From: Alistipes sp.
Lineage (GTDB): Bacteria; Bacteroidota; Bacteroidia; Bacteroidales; Rikenellaceae
Reading direction: 5' to 3'
DNA length: 64,000 bases
NCBI GenBank assembly: GCA_017555905.1
Contig: JAFZFP010000023.1
Location: 1-64,000, forward strand
Shown: positions 24,784 through 34,580 of the stretch, in pieces
Position numbering within the stretch: the first letter of the stretch is position 1
How the letters are laid out: each line of letters starts with the position of its first letter
The notes under the pieces: generated by a model
Databases searched by the model: none
What the model saw: only the letters and a program-made list of their open reading frames with translations
Told to the model about the DNA's origin: nothing
Position numbers and translations under genes: made by a program

Positions 24784-25293
24784 CTAACGCTTGAGGCTCT
24801 CAATTATTTTGTCGGTAAAGTCTACTTTGTTAGAGTAGTACAACACCAAAGGGTTTGCCGAGATGTCGATTACGAGGTCATAACCATACTGCTTAGCAAA
24901 ACTCTCAAGCGTAGTGAACACACGCTGCTGAATGGGCTGGATAAGTTCCATACGGCGCTTCATAAGTTCGCCCTCAGCACCAAACACCGACTCCTGATAG
25001 TTTGTTGCCTCTGCCTCCTTGTTAAGAATCGACTGCTCCCACTGCTGACGCTCGCCAGATGAGAGTGACGACTTACGACTCATATAGGTATTGTAGAGGG
25101 TCTCCACCTCCGCAAACTTAGCATCTACCTGCTTCTGGTAACTCTCCGAAAGCGACTCAATCTGCTCAAGAGCCTTGTTGTAGTCGGCCAACGACTTAAA
25201 GACCTTCTCGCTGTCTACGACCATATAGTTCTGCGCTGAGGTGATGCCCACGGCAAAGACCAACGCCACGATTGTCAATAATACTCTTTTCAT
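24784..25293 (-). CDS. OmpH/Skp family periplasmic chaperone (copy 1)
   Basis: 169 aa. Signal peptide ending at TSAQ (about residue 20), then NYMVVDSEKVFKSLADYNKA and a coiled coil (about 40-125). The C-terminal part (GYDLVIDISANPLVLYY) is the conserved Skp body. It has the same function as the neighbouring paralogue: holding outer-membrane proteins for BamA, encoded immediately upstream. Two skp-like genes after bamA is a common Bacteroidota arrangement. A TATATTTG -7-like site at 25331-25324 could give extra expression apart from bamA. Confidence 0.93.
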   Translation of the reverse strand: MKRVLLTIVALVFAVGITSAQNYMVVDSEKVFKSLADYNKALEQIESLSESYQKQVDAKFAEVETLYNTYMSRKSSLSSGERQQWEQSILNKEAEATNYQESVFGAEGELMKRRMELIQPIQQRVFTTLESFAKQYGYDLVIDISANPLVLYYSNKVDFTDKIIESLKR

Positions 25294-25323
25294 CTCTTAA
25301 AATGTTTAGTTAAACACCGTATC

Positions 25324-25331
25324 AAATATAT
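25324..25331 (-). promoter_or_regulatory. Possible internal promoter before the skp genes (-7 only)
   Basis: Minus-strand TATATTTG, 31 nt before the start of the first skp gene, in the 50-nt gap after bamA. No TTTG at -33, so tentative. Confidence 0.35.
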
Positions 25332-25343
25332 TGCCACAAGGCT

Positions 25344-27899
25344 TTAGAACTGCTGACCCAAGACGAAGTGGAACTGTGAACCACTGCGCTCCGTAGAGCC
25401 GTAAGGAGCATCGAAGCCGTAACCCCAATCTACACCCAACATACCCACGATAGGCAAGTAGAGGCGGACACCGACACCAGCCGAACGCTTAATCTTGAAT
25501 GGTGAGAACTCCTTCCACGAGTCGAAACCATTACCTCCCTCCAAGAATCCTAATACGTAGATTGACGAGTTAGGTTTCAAGATGACAGGGTAGCGAAGTT
25601 CGACGGTGTACTTGTTGTATGCCACAGAGTAGTGCTCCGAAGGGTTAAGCGCACCATCCTCATAACCACGCAATGCGATGATATCGACACCATAGATGTT
25701 ATAACCAGTCATACCGTCACCACCAATCTCGAAACGCTCGAATGGCGATATCTTATTCTTGTTGTAGTGACCCAAGTAACCCATCTCTGCACCAAGCATA
25801 AGTACGAGGTTCTGGTTGGCTGTGAGAGGGAAGTACCAACGACCCTTCAACAACCACTTATGGAACTCAATCCAGCGATAACGCTCCTGGTCTGAGAGGT
25901 TCGACGAGTAGTTCTTGCCATCCCACAACGAGAATGGAGGGGTGGCCTGAACAGATACGCTGAACTCAGAGCCCGAACGTGAGAAGAATGGAGCATCTAC
26001 CGACGAGCGCTGGAACACAAGTTTTAACGACAACGTATTAGCGACACCATCACTGAGGATGAATGAATCCCAGCCCTTGAGGCCATAACGCTGGTAGCCT
26101 AACTCTCCATAGAATGTGAAGTATGGATCGGGCCACTGCATACGCTTACCAAGACCCATAAAGAGACCCATTGAGCGGTAGTACATTGAGGCAGTCTGCC
26201 ATACGTAGTAGGCATTATTCTGCTCCGAGATATAACCCGAAATCGAGAACGAGTTAGGACGACGGCCACCGAGCCAAGGATCTGTGAAACTCAACGACAA
26301 GGCCTTGTAGTAGGTACCGTTGGTCTGACCCGAAATCGAGAGTCGCTGATTCTGTCCCGAAGGATATGGTCGCCAAGCGCCCTTCTTGAAGAAGTTGCGC
26401 ATAGAGAGGTTGTTCAACGTAACACCGATGCTACCTACAAAAGTTCCAGAACCCCAACCACCAGCGATGTTGAACTGATCCGAAGCCTTCTCCTGCAATG
26501 GCCAATTGATATCTACGAGGTCGTTCGACACAGGCTGGATATCTGGATAGATCGCCTGCTCGTCGAAGTGGCCCATACTCATCAACGTACGCATAGTCTG
26601 CATCAACAAGGCTCTGTTGTACAACTCGCCAGGACGAACGTAGAGCTCTCGACGGATAACCTCGTCATCGATACGTATATTTCCCGAGATACCCACCTCG
26701 TTGATAGTAAATGGCTTACCCTCGAACACACGAATCTCGAGGTCGAGCGAATCGGGACCTACAACAATCTCGGCAGGCTCAATCTGCGAAGCCAAATATC
26801 CATTATTCTGGTACAGAGACGAGATTGAGATCTCCTCTGGATTCATCTCCTTGCCAATACCGAGGCGCTTGTGCATCGACTTCTTATCGTAGATATCACC
26901 TGTCTTCACACCAAACATAGTCTGCAACTGCTCGGTGGTATAAACCGAGTTACCCACCCAATTGATGTTGCGGATATAGTATTGGTTACCCTCAGATACC
27001 TTGATATCGATACCCAAAGTCTCGTCGTCGATATAGTAGATAGAGTCGCTCAAGATTGAGGCGTTGCGGTAGCCTCGTGAGTTATAGAAGTCGAGCAACA
27101 ACTCCTTATCGTTCTCATACTCCTCGGGGAGCAACTTTCTATTCTGGAAGAAGAGGATGCTCTTCTGGTGAGTCTTCTTGAATGTGCGACGGAGACGCTT
27201 ATCATCAAAGGCATCGTTACCCTCGAAGTTGATAACACCCACACGCACCTTAGGGCCTCGGTCGATATCAAACGTAACATTCACACAATGTTCGTAGGTG
27301 GTATCGTTTGTGATGCGTACATCTACCTCGCAAGTGCGGAAACCCTTCTCAGCGAAGTGTTCCTTGATGAGTTTTACGTTTTTATCGATTACATAGTCTG
27401 AGAGCTCGGTATTTCGGCGTAACTTAAGCACCTCATCCTGCAAATCCTTAGCCTTCGACTTTGATACACCCTCGATATTCCACGAAAGGATTCGAGCGCG
27501 CTCCTTAAGAAATACCTCCAAATCGAGCGAGTCGCCCTCGATGGTGGCACCAATCTGAATATTAGAGAAGTAGCGTGGTGCCCAGAGACGTTGCATAGCG
27601 TTCGAGATAAACTTGCTGGGCAGGTAAATAGAGTCACCCTCGACCAAGCCCGCAGAACTCTTAAGGATGCTATGGTTGAGGTATTTTACACCGTGAAGGT
27701 TGATATGACGTATGTAGTACAACTTACCGTCTCCCTCGGTCAATACAGGTGCACTACGGTCAAAATCTACCGAATCGACGATAGTATTATTCGAGTCATC
27801 ACCGATACTATAACGAGTCGAAGGCTCCTGTGCCACACCCTCTATGGCGATAAGGAGCATCGATGCGATGATTAGAAATAGTAGCGTAGTATATTTCAT
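25344..27899 (-). CDS. bamA: Outer membrane protein assembly factor BamA
   Basis: 851 aa. Signal peptide to about residue 23 (IEGVAQ). Residues about 65-450 hold five POTRA domains (recognisable in FEGNDAFDDKRLRRTFKKTH, INWVGNSVYTTEQLQ and VGISGNIRIDDEVIRREL). A C-terminal 16-strand barrel of about 400 residues ends in Phe (FHFVLGQQF), the usual barrel-end signature, and contains the RGYEDG form of the conserved loop 6 R-G-Y/F motif. It inserts outer-membrane proteins. The start is 10 nt after the uppS stop, and the Skp chaperones follow. Confidence 0.97.
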   Translation of the reverse strand: MKYTTLLFLIIASMLLIAIEGVAQEPSTRYSIGDDSNNTIVDSVDFDRSAPVLTEGDGKLYYIRHINLHGVKYLNHSILKSSAGLVEGDSIYLPSKFISNAMQRLWAPRYFSNIQIGATIEGDSLDLEVFLKERARILSWNIEGVSKSKAKDLQDEVLKLRRNTELSDYVIDKNVKLIKEHFAEKGFRTCEVDVRITNDTTYEHCVNVTFDIDRGPKVRVGVINFEGNDAFDDKRLRRTFKKTHQKSILFFQNRKLLPEEYENDKELLLDFYNSRGYRNASILSDSIYYIDDETLGIDIKVSEGNQYYIRNINWVGNSVYTTEQLQTMFGVKTGDIYDKKSMHKRLGIGKEMNPEEISISSLYQNNGYLASQIEPAEIVVGPDSLDLEIRVFEGKPFTINEVGISGNIRIDDEVIRRELYVRPGELYNRALLMQTMRTLMSMGHFDEQAIYPDIQPVSNDLVDINWPLQEKASDQFNIAGGWGSGTFVGSIGVTLNNLSMRNFFKKGAWRPYPSGQNQRLSISGQTNGTYYKALSLSFTDPWLGGRRPNSFSISGYISEQNNAYYVWQTASMYYRSMGLFMGLGKRMQWPDPYFTFYGELGYQRYGLKGWDSFILSDGVANTLSLKLVFQRSSVDAPFFSRSGSEFSVSVQATPPFSLWDGKNYSSNLSDQERYRWIEFHKWLLKGRWYFPLTANQNLVLMLGAEMGYLGHYNKNKISPFERFEIGGDGMTGYNIYGVDIIALRGYEDGALNPSEHYSVAYNKYTVELRYPVILKPNSSIYVLGFLEGGNGFDSWKEFSPFKIKRSAGVGVRLYLPIVGMLGVDWGYGFDAPYGSTERSGSQFHFVLGQQF

Positions 27900-27909
27900 T
27901 ATTCAGTTC

Positions 27910-28632
27910 TTAACTTTCATCCAACACTTTGCCAAAGCGTCTCTCACGATGGCAATAAACCTCCAAGGCCCCCTCGAATGCCTCCTCTCCGAAATCGGGC
28001 CACATAATCTCTGGGAAGTAGAACTCCGCATAGGATGCCTGCCACAAGAGGAAGTTGCTCAAGCGACACTCGCCACTTGTGCGTATAACAAGGTCGGGGT
28101 CGGGTATCGAAGCCGTCATCAACGACGACGACACCAACTCCTCGTCGATATCATCTACCGAAATCTCACCCTCGGCAACACGACGCGCTATGGCCTGGGT
28201 CGCAAGCACCAACTCTCGACGCGACGAGTAGTTGAAGGCCAATACAAGAGTGAGCCTACTACCTGTTGCCGTGGTGGTCTCGATACGATCGATCATCTCG
28301 AGAACCTCCTCCGAGAAGCGTGTACGCTCGCCCAAAATCAAAACTCGGACACCCTGCTTAGCAAGGCTCTCGCCCTCGTTCATCACCGTACGACAAAAGA
28401 GTTGCATAATGGCCTCAACCTCGGCTGTGGGACGACCCCAGTTCTCGGTCGAAAAGGCATAGAGCGTAAGCCACTTTACACCATTGCGCACCGCACCACG
28501 CACAACATTGCGCACAGACTCAACACCAGCAAGGTGACCCTCATAGCGCTCCTTACCGCGTTGCTTAGCCCAACGGCCATTGCCATCCATAATGATAGCC
28601 ACGTGCTCTGGTATGACTCTCTTTTCGCTCAT
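27910..28632 (-). CDS. uppS: Isoprenyl transferase (undecaprenyl diphosphate synthase)
   Basis: 240 aa from the ATG at 28632 (MSEKRVIPEHVAIIMDG); a longer frame to 28677 would run into the promoter-like TACATTTG at 28672-28665. It makes the C55 lipid carrier for peptidoglycan and surface glycans by cis-condensation of isopentenyl diphosphate. Signatures: IIMDGNGRWAKQRG with the catalytic Asp, GHLAGVESV, TLYAFSTENWGRP, and near the end DPDLVIRTSGECRLSNFLLW. It heads the envelope operon with bamA and skp. Confidence 0.97.
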   Translation of the reverse strand: MSEKRVIPEHVAIIMDGNGRWAKQRGKERYEGHLAGVESVRNVVRGAVRNGVKWLTLYAFSTENWGRPTAEVEAIMQLFCRTVMNEGESLAKQGVRVLILGERTRFSEEVLEMIDRIETTTATGSRLTLVLAFNYSSRRELVLATQAIARRVAEGEISVDDIDEELVSSSLMTASIPDPDLVIRTSGECRLSNFLLWQASYAEFYFPEIMWPDFGEEAFEGALEVYCHRERRFGKVLDES

Positions 28633-28664
28633 AACAACTCTCTTAGAGTGGGTATAATAACTTG

Positions 28665-28672
28665 CAAATGTA
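28665..28672 (-). promoter_or_regulatory. Promoter -7 element of the uppS-bamA-skp operon
   Basis: Minus-strand TACATTTG, 32 nt before the uppS ATG; the -33 element is not evident at 19-20 nt. Confidence 0.45.
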
Positions 28673-28710
28673 AGCAATAAAATTCACAAAATAAAACAGT
28701 CGCTCCACAA

Positions 28711-28738
28711 AATTTCTCACGCACGCGCTATGCGTGAG
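28711..28738 (-). terminator. Probable terminator of nadK
   Basis: A perfect 8-bp stem, CTCACGCA (28716-28723) with TGCGTGAG (28731-28738), 62 nt beyond the nadK stop. On the minus strand AAATTTTG follows, a weak T tract. Confidence 0.6.
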
Positions 28739-28799
28739 TATAAATCGCTCTGTTTCAATGATGTACACAGTTTAAAAAGACCCCTATTTTGGCCCGTAA

Positions 28800-29669
28800 C
28801 TATCTGTTGTCCACGCCCCACATCATCTTCTCTCTTAACGTGTCGTAGAACGAATTAGTATGTGGTGTGGCCAAAATAAGTTGCTCCTCGGCACAACGTA
28901 GCGTGATTGTTGCACCATCGTTGATTGGATATGTGCGATTGTCAGCCGAAAGGAATGCCTCGCCACCACGAGCCATAAGGCGCAGTGTGATGGTTATGTC
29001 GTTTGGCACGACGATAGGACGCATCGTGAGGTTATGGGGTGCCAATGGCGAAAGGATGAAACACTGACACATAGGGTCCACAATAGGGCCACCCGCGCTC
29101 AACGAGTAGGCCGTAGAGCCTGTTGGGGTTGAGACCACAAGGCCGTCGCCGTGGTAGGTGGCTATGCGATGGTTATTGACATAGGTCTCGATAGATATCA
29201 TCGTAGCTCCGTGGCGATGGATAGTTATCTCGTTGAGAGCCAAGCATCTATCACAACCGTCGATATCGCCCTCAGCCAATATCATATTGCGCTTTTGGAA
29301 CGGTATATCTCGTTTGACCAAGCGCTCCAGCAAACCCTCAATACCGTTGCCATTATCCGCAGTGAGGTAGCCCAAACGACCGCAGTTGATACCCACGATA
29401 GGGATGTTGTCGTTGGGCAACAGTTGTACGGCATCCAAGAGTGTGCCATCGCCACCGTAAGAGACCATAACATCCTCGCCCATAGCCACTGCTCGCTCAG
29501 CGTAGCGCTGTTCGGGGGCGATAGTGATGCCGAGTAGCGACTCCACAACTATTGCGAAGTCCTCGTTTATCGTATAGTTCAACCCTAACCTACCAATCGT
29601 CGAGAATAGTTTTTCGAGTTGCTCACGGTGATGGTTTACCTGCTTGCGTGAAAAAAGTATTATGTTCAT
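28800..29669 (-). CDS. nadK: NAD kinase
   Basis: 289 aa from the ATG at 29669 (MNIILFSRK); the longer frame to 29714 extends into the divergent promoter region. It phosphorylates NAD to NADP. Family signatures are the catalytic GGDGT (VSYGGDGTLLDA), GINCGRLGYLTA, the NE motif in LALNEITIHRHG, and GDGLVVSTPTGSTAYSLSAG. It is transcribed away from pdxJ, and its terminator lies before uppS. Confidence 0.97.
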   Translation of the reverse strand: MNIILFSRKQVNHHREQLEKLFSTIGRLGLNYTINEDFAIVVESLLGITIAPEQRYAERAVAMGEDVMVSYGGDGTLLDAVQLLPNDNIPIVGINCGRLGYLTADNGNGIEGLLERLVKRDIPFQKRNMILAEGDIDGCDRCLALNEITIHRHGATMISIETYVNNHRIATYHGDGLVVSTPTGSTAYSLSAGGPIVDPMCQCFILSPLAPHNLTMRPIVVPNDITITLRLMARGGEAFLSADNRTYPINDGATITLRCAEEQLILATPHTNSFYDTLREKMMWGVDNR

Positions 29670-29699
29670 TGCGTAGTATAGAAAAAAATCGTAACTTTG
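29668..29699 (+). promoter_or_regulatory. Promoter of the pdxJ-cca-metallophosphoesterase operon
   Basis: TAACTTTG at 29692-29699 fits TAnnTTTG, with ATTG at 29668-29671 and a 20-nt spacer. This leaves a leader of about 85 nt before pdxJ. The -33 element overlaps the nadK start codon region. Confidence 0.55.
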
Positions 29700-29790
29700 C
29701 TTTTGATAGTGCAAGGTGTGTTCCGAGAGTACTTTTTACTCCAAGTTTTATGCACAACCCCACTCTATCTTTTACAAAGATATAAAAAAT

Positions 29791-30522
29791 ATGACAAAGT
29801 TAAGTGTAAATGTAAATAAGATTGCCGTAGTTCGCAATTCGCGTGGCGGAAATGTGCCAAATTTGCTACAGGCTTCGTTGGATATCGAGCGTTTTGGTGC
29901 TGACGGCATCACCGTACACCCTCGCCCCGATGCTCGCCACATACGTTACTCCGACGTGAGAGAACTCAAGGCAAACATATCTACCGAACTCAATGTTGAG
30001 GGTAACCCTATCGAGAGTTTCTGCGAACTCGTCGAGGAGGTACGCCCAGCACAGGTGACCCTAGTTCCCGATGCTGAGGATGCCATAACCTCTTCTGCAG
30101 GCTGGGATACCATCAAGCATCGCGACTTCTTGCGCAATATGGCCGACCGTTTCCATAAGGCTGGCATCCGTGTATCTATCTTCGTAGACCCTGTGGTTGA
30201 GATGGTTACAGCGGCTAAGGAGTGTGGCGCCGACCGTGTTGAGTTATATACCGAGGCATACGCTTCAGGCTATAGCCAGGATCGTGAGGCCGCTATCGCA
30301 CCATACGTTGCGGCTGCCGAAGAGGCTAGTCGTGTGGGCTTGGGTCTCAATGCTGGCCACGACCTCAACACCGAGAATTTGCAATACTTCATCGAGCGCA
30401 TCCCTTGGGTCGATGAGGTATCTATCGGCCACGCACTTATTAGCGATGCCCTCTATTGGGGTCTGGAGAATACCGTGGAGATTTACCAACGATGCATCCG
30501 TAGAGCGCACAACAAGGAGTAG
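29791..30522 (+). CDS. pdxJ: Pyridoxine 5'-phosphate synthase
   Basis: 243 aa from the ATG at 29791 ([20 protein letters not shown]); an in-frame start at 29716 adds 25 poorly conserved residues. It condenses aminoacetone phosphate and 1-deoxyxylulose 5-phosphate in vitamin B6 synthesis. PdxJ signatures: [48 protein letters not shown] and [10 protein letters not shown]. The next gene starts after 5 nt. Confidence 0.96.
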   Translation: MTKLSVNVNKIAVVRNSRGGNVPNLLQASLDIERFGADGITVHPRPDARHIRYSDVRELKANISTELNVEGNPIESFCELVEEVRPAQVTLVPDAEDAITSSAGWDTIKHRDFLRNMADRFHKAGIRVSIFVDPVVEMVTAAKECGADRVELYTEAYASGYSQDREAAIAPYVAAAEEASRVGLGLNAGHDLNTENLQYFIERIPWVDEVSIGHALISDALYWGLENTVEIYQRCIRRAHNKE

Positions 30523-30527
30523 TATTT

Positions 30528-31916
30528 ATGCCACTTAAACACCCGATTTTCAAACATATAACTCGTGTTGTTGATAGTATGGGCGTTGAGGCCTATGCTG
30601 TCGGTGGCTATGTGCGCGACTACTACCTACGTCGTCCCTCGTCGGATATAGATGTTGTGGTGGTGGGCAGTGGTGTAGAGGTTGCTGAGCGCCTCGCCAA
30701 GGAGTTGAATGCCAAGGTCTCTATCTTCAAGACATACGGTACGGCTATGCTCCGCTGGCGAGATACGGAGGTTGAGTTTGTGGGCGCACGTCGCGAGAGC
30801 TACACCCCCGACTCACGAAACCCCCACGTGGAGCCCGGCACCTTGGAGGATGACCAGCGTCGTAGAGACTTCACCATAAATGCTATGGCGTGGTCGCTCA
30901 ATGGCGCAACCTTCGGAGAACTTGTCGATCCGTTTGGCGGTATGGAGGATTTGGAGGATTGCATCATCCGCACCCCTTGTGAGCCAGACAAGACCTTCTC
31001 GGACGACCCCCTACGAATGATGCGTGCCGTGAGGTTCGCCTCGCAACTCGGCTTCGACATCGACGACGAAACCTTCGAGGGTATATGCCGTCAGGCAAGT
31101 CGCATAAAGATAATCACAAAGGAGCGTATCGCCGTAGAACTCAATAAGATAATGGCTTCGCCCGTGCCATCCATAGGTCTCGAACTTATGCGTGTTTCGG
31201 GCCTCTTGGCGTATATCCTCCCCGAACTCCAGAATATGGTGGGTGTGGAGCGACGAGGTAAGCACGCCCATAAGGATAACTTCCAGCACACCCTCAAGGT
31301 GTTGGACAACGTGGCACGCCGTAGCGACGACCTCTGGCTCCGCTGGGCCGCTCTGCTTCACGACATAGGCAAGCCTCAGACTAAGGCCTACGGCTCTCAG
31401 GGCTGGACATTCCACCAGCACGAGGCAATCGGCTCGAAGATGGTACCACAGATCTTCCGTCGCCTAAGGCTTCCGATGAATGAGCCTATGCGATTTGTGC
31501 AGAAGATGGTATTCCTCCATATGCGCCCCATTGTGCTATCGGAGGACTTGGTCACTGACTCTGCTGTGCGACGACTACTCTTCGAGGCTGGCGACGACGT
31601 TGAGAAACTGATGATGCTCTGCGAGTCGGACATCACCTCGGGAAATGACAGCAAGGTAAAACTCTACCTTCGCAACTTCGAACTCGTGCGCAACAAGATG
31701 AGCGACTTGGAGGAGCGCGACAGAGTACGCAACTTCCAGCCACCAATCTCGGGAGACCTCATAATGCAGACCTACAACCTACCCCCTTGCTCGGTCATTG
31801 GCGAGATTAAGGAGGTCATTAAGAATGCTATCCTCGATGGCATCATCCCTAACGAATACGACGCGGCCTACAAACTTATGGAGGAGGAGGCCACGAAGCG
31901 TGGAATAACAAAATAG
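30528..31916 (+). CDS. CCA tRNA nucleotidyltransferase with HD domain
   Basis: 462 aa. A class II nucleotidyltransferase head (AVGGYVRDYYLRRPSSDIDV, with the G-G-x-V-R-D and D-x-D motifs), then the neck region DPLRMMRAVRFASQLGF, then an HD domain (LLHDIGKPQTK near residue 280). It adds or repairs the 3' CCA of tRNAs; the HD domain often carries phosphodiesterase or phosphatase activity. Poly(A) polymerase is a close relative, but the single-copy context and length favour the CCA enzyme. Confidence 0.92.
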   Translation: MPLKHPIFKHITRVVDSMGVEAYAVGGYVRDYYLRRPSSDIDVVVVGSGVEVAERLAKELNAKVSIFKTYGTAMLRWRDTEVEFVGARRESYTPDSRNPHVEPGTLEDDQRRRDFTINAMAWSLNGATFGELVDPFGGMEDLEDCIIRTPCEPDKTFSDDPLRMMRAVRFASQLGFDIDDETFEGICRQASRIKIITKERIAVELNKIMASPVPSIGLELMRVSGLLAYILPELQNMVGVERRGKHAHKDNFQHTLKVLDNVARRSDDLWLRWAALLHDIGKPQTKAYGSQGWTFHQHEAIGSKMVPQIFRRLRLPMNEPMRFVQKMVFLHMRPIVLSEDLVTDSAVRRLLFEAGDDVEKLMMLCESDITSGNDSKVKLYLRNFELVRNKMSDLEERDRVRNFQPPISGDLIMQTYNLPPCSVIGEIKEVIKNAILDGIIPNEYDAAYKLMEEEATKRGITK

Positions 31917-31923
31917 TTGAAAT

Positions 31924-33003
31924 ATGTTGTGGATAGGTATTACATTATTACTTCTATACTTAGGTAGTAATGTGTACCTTTTTGTGCGCATAACAGCCTT
32001 TCTCTCAACACTTCCCATAGGTATTCGCATCTCGTTTAGCATACTCTTTTGGCTCTGCACCATAGCCCTTTTCGTCGCTATGGCCTTGCGCGATGTAACC
32101 TCGATAGAGCCACTGACACGCATACTCTTCAACATTGGCTCTGCGTGGTTGGTCTTCCTGCTATATATGACCTTAGCAACCCTCCTCTTCGACATCATAC
32201 ACCTAATCGTACCATCGTTCCACTACGGCACGTGGTGCGCCTTGGGCATAACCATACTACTGCTCACCTACGGATACATCAACCACCGCCACCCGAGGGT
32301 TAAACAGATGACCATAACGACAGAAAAAGAGATGACAGCACCCTGCCGTATCGCTATGGTTAGCGACATCCATTTAGGCTATGGCACCGATAGAGAGGAT
32401 TTGGCGGGTTATGTCGATTTGATAAACGCACAAAATGCAGATGTCGTAGTGGTTGTAGGCGACCTTATCGACAACAGCATAAAGCCTGTCAAGGTCTCGG
32501 ATATGTGTGCTGAGTTTGAGCGCATTACAGCGCCAGAAGGCGTATATATGGTGGCCGGCAATCACGAATATATAAGTGGTATCAAGGCCTGTGAGGAGTA
32601 TCTCTCCACTACCCCCGTGCGCCTGGTTCGTGATAATGTCGTTCGCCTTGAGTCGGGCGTACAACTCCTCTGCCGCGACGACAGGTCTAACAGAGATAGA
32701 GCCACGATAGAGTCGCTACTTTCGATTTGCGACGCATCACTACCCACAATAGTCCTTGACCACCAACCCTACGACATCGCCATAAGCGATTCGTTATTGG
32801 TGGATATACACCTCTCGGGACACACCCATCGTGGTCAGGTATGGCCCCTGAATTGGATTGTTGATAAGATGTACGAACAGAGTTATGGCTACCGCCAATG
32901 GTCTCATACCCAAGCCTTTGTGTCGTGTGGTCTCTCACTCTGGGGGCCACCCTTCCGTATCGGCACACACGGCGAGATCGCCATCATAGATATAATTCCC
33001 TAA
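31924..33003 (+). CDS. Membrane-bound metallophosphoesterase
   Basis: 359 aa. Four hydrophobic segments occupy about residues 1-120, followed by a calcineurin-like phosphoesterase domain. Metal ligands are visible in order: MVSDIHLG (near residue 145), [16 protein letters not shown] and [13 protein letters not shown]. YkuE-like lipid-head-group phosphatases have a similar layout; the substrate is unknown. It lies 7 nt after the CCA enzyme. Its stop codon overlaps that of yidD on the other strand by 4 nt. Confidence 0.9.
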   Translation: MLWIGITLLLLYLGSNVYLFVRITAFLSTLPIGIRISFSILFWLCTIALFVAMALRDVTSIEPLTRILFNIGSAWLVFLLYMTLATLLFDIIHLIVPSFHYGTWCALGITILLLTYGYINHRHPRVKQMTITTEKEMTAPCRIAMVSDIHLGYGTDREDLAGYVDLINAQNADVVVVVGDLIDNSIKPVKVSDMCAEFERITAPEGVYMVAGNHEYISGIKACEEYLSTTPVRLVRDNVVRLESGVQLLCRDDRSNRDRATIESLLSICDASLPTIVLDHQPYDIAISDSLLVDIHLSGHTHRGQVWPLNWIVDKMYEQSYGYRQWSHTQAFVSCGLSLWGPPFRIGTHGEIAIIDIIP

Positions 33004-33260
33004 GGTACTGGATCGTAGCCGGAGCCTCCCCAAGGATGGCAACGCATAAGTCGGCGCACAGTGAGGTATAGCCCCTTGATAGGGCCGTGCTTGCGGAGTG
33101 CCTCGATGGCGTATTGTGAACAGGTGGGGGTGAAGCGACAACAGGGTGGCTTCAGTGGCGAGATGCAGAGTTGATAGAAGCGCACGAGGAGTATGAAGGG
33201 GAGGGCGAGGCCTCGCTTAACATAACTCCACAACGTCTGCCAAAAGTTTTGTGACTGCAT
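33000..33260 (-). CDS. yidD: Membrane protein insertion efficiency factor YidD
   Basis: 86 aa from the ATG at 33260 ([15 protein letters not shown]). The longer frame to 33305 lies deeper inside rnpA. The family core [31 protein letters not shown] and [15 protein letters not shown] is complete. A membrane-associated amphipathic helix at the N-terminus aids YidC-dependent insertion. The start lies inside the end of rnpA, with 44 nt of overlap, a common arrangement. Confidence 0.93.
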   Translation of the reverse strand: MQSQNFWQTLWSYVKRGLALPFILLVRFYQLCISPLKPPCCRFTPTCSQYAIEALRKHGPIKGLYLTVRRLMRCHPWGGSGYDPVP

Positions 33261-33606
33261 CGCAGATAGGATTATAGGGTAACTCCTCCTTAGATATATA
33301 GACAAAGGCCAAGCGAATCGCTACGCCACGCTCCTCGGCCAGAGCCTGAAGCCTCTGCCTAACCTCCGAGAGGCGATAACTCTCACGCATACGGCGCTTG
33401 AGTCTATTGCGTACATTGGCCCTCTTATGGTTACGCTTAGGCACAGAAAAGAGTACCTCAACACCAGGCAAGGTACTCTTCTCTATGATATAGAGACACT
33501 TTAACGGGTATGTGAACGTCTTGGCTGTGGTCGAATTGAACAAACGACCCACCACAACCTTCGACTTTATGCGCTCACTCGCCGGAAATGTGTAACCATC
33601 AGACAT
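33217..33606 (-). CDS. rnpA: Ribonuclease P protein component
   Basis: 129 aa basic protein that assists the RNase P RNA in tRNA 5' maturation. The RNA-binding signature, [20 protein letters not shown] at about residues 55-74, is typical. It is embedded in a conserved Bacteroidota cluster between the HemD-like gene (8 nt upstream) and yidD (overlapping). No rpmH or dnaA is adjacent here, unlike in Gammaproteobacteria or Firmicutes. Confidence 0.95.
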   Translation of the reverse strand: MSDGYTFPASERIKSKVVVGRLFNSTTAKTFTYPLKCLYIIEKSTLPGVEVLFSVPKRNHKRANVRNRLKRRMRESYRLSEVRQRLQALAEERGVAIRLAFVYISKEELPYNPICDAVTKLLADVVELC

Positions 33607-33614
33607 ATTATCTA

Positions 33615-34472
33615 TTAAGCATCTTTCTTTGGGGTTCTTGTACGGCTCTTCTTCTGAAGTTTGCTCTGCTGTGCGCGGATGAACTCCTCCTTGTCGTTAT
33701 CCTCCTTAACCACAGCGTCGTCGATTGCAACACCCTCCTCCATCTTTGTACAATAGATATCCAGGGCCTTAACCATTGATGGTGCCTCGGGGGATGGTGC
33801 TGATGCCTTAACCTTAAGACCTGCCTCCTTTGCAGCACGCAAGGTGGCCTCACCAAAGGTTGCTACGACAGGCAACTTCTCGATCTCGAAATTCTCGGTA
33901 AGAGCCTTAACGTCGTTAGGCGAGTAGAGAGCGATAATGTCGTACTCCTCAGGATGCAAATCCGACATATCTGCCGACACGGTACGCGCAAACACCACTG
34001 GCGACACCGACAACTTCAACTTCGCAAGAGTATCTGGAAGTTCTGGCTTGAATGGCTCAGTGAGGGCGAGCATAAACTTCTCGTCCTTATGCTTAACGAT
34101 AAGTTCAACCAACGAGTTGAAAGTACCATCGGCAAACGAGATCTTACGCTTGCGATAGACGATATACTTCTGAAGATAGAGCGCCACAGCCTCCGTATTA
34201 CAGATGTACTTCATAGTCTCTGGTACGGTGATGCGTGCCTCCTCGCAGATGCGGAAGAAACTATCGATGGTAGTACGCGATGAGAAAATCATTGTTGTAT
34301 GGTCGAGAATCTCTGTGCGCTGAGCGCGAAACTCCTTCAACGAAACACCAACAACACGTATCAACGGCTTATAGTCGATATTGAGTTCGTGTGTCTGAGA
34401 AAACTCATAAAAGGGAGACTTCTCTATTACAGCCGGACGGGGCTGTGATACCAAAATCTTACTTATCTTCAA
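33615..34472 (-). CDS. Uroporphyrinogen-III synthase-like protein (HemD family)
   Basis: 285 aa. Residues 1-240 fit the two-lobed HemD fold: KILVSQPRPAV at the start, TTMIFSSRTTIDSFF, and near the end VVATFGEATLRAAKEAGLKV. The final 45 residues form a charged, Lys/Arg-rich tail (QSKLQKKSRTRTPKKDA) not found in classical HemD. No other haem-synthesis gene is in the window, and the gene sits in a DUF4271 / rnpA / yidD context conserved in the phylum. A role other than tetrapyrrole synthesis is therefore possible. Confidence 0.75.
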   Translation of the reverse strand: MKISKILVSQPRPAVIEKSPFYEFSQTHELNIDYKPLIRVVGVSLKEFRAQRTEILDHTTMIFSSRTTIDSFFRICEEARITVPETMKYICNTEAVALYLQKYIVYRKRKISFADGTFNSLVELIVKHKDEKFMLALTEPFKPELPDTLAKLKLSVSPVVFARTVSADMSDLHPEEYDIIALYSPNDVKALTENFEIEKLPVVATFGEATLRAAKEAGLKVKASAPSPEAPSMVKALDIYCTKMEEGVAIDDAVVKEDNDKEEFIRAQQSKLQKKSRTRTPKKDA

Positions 34473-34580
34473 TTTACCTCTATATTTATTTTTTCAACTT
34501 ATTTCAGTTTATCGCCATAAAGAGCATTCGCAATTCTCCTTCACCATTTCTGTATCATACTGATACTTAACACCTTTATT

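Noticed and set aside
27844-28680. Plus-strand open frame of 278 codons opposite uppS
   Set aside because: Shadow of the conserved uppS gene; no recognisable protein features.
33937-34283. Plus-strand frames opposite the HemD-like gene
   Set aside because: No domains; they are shadows of the minus-strand coding frame.
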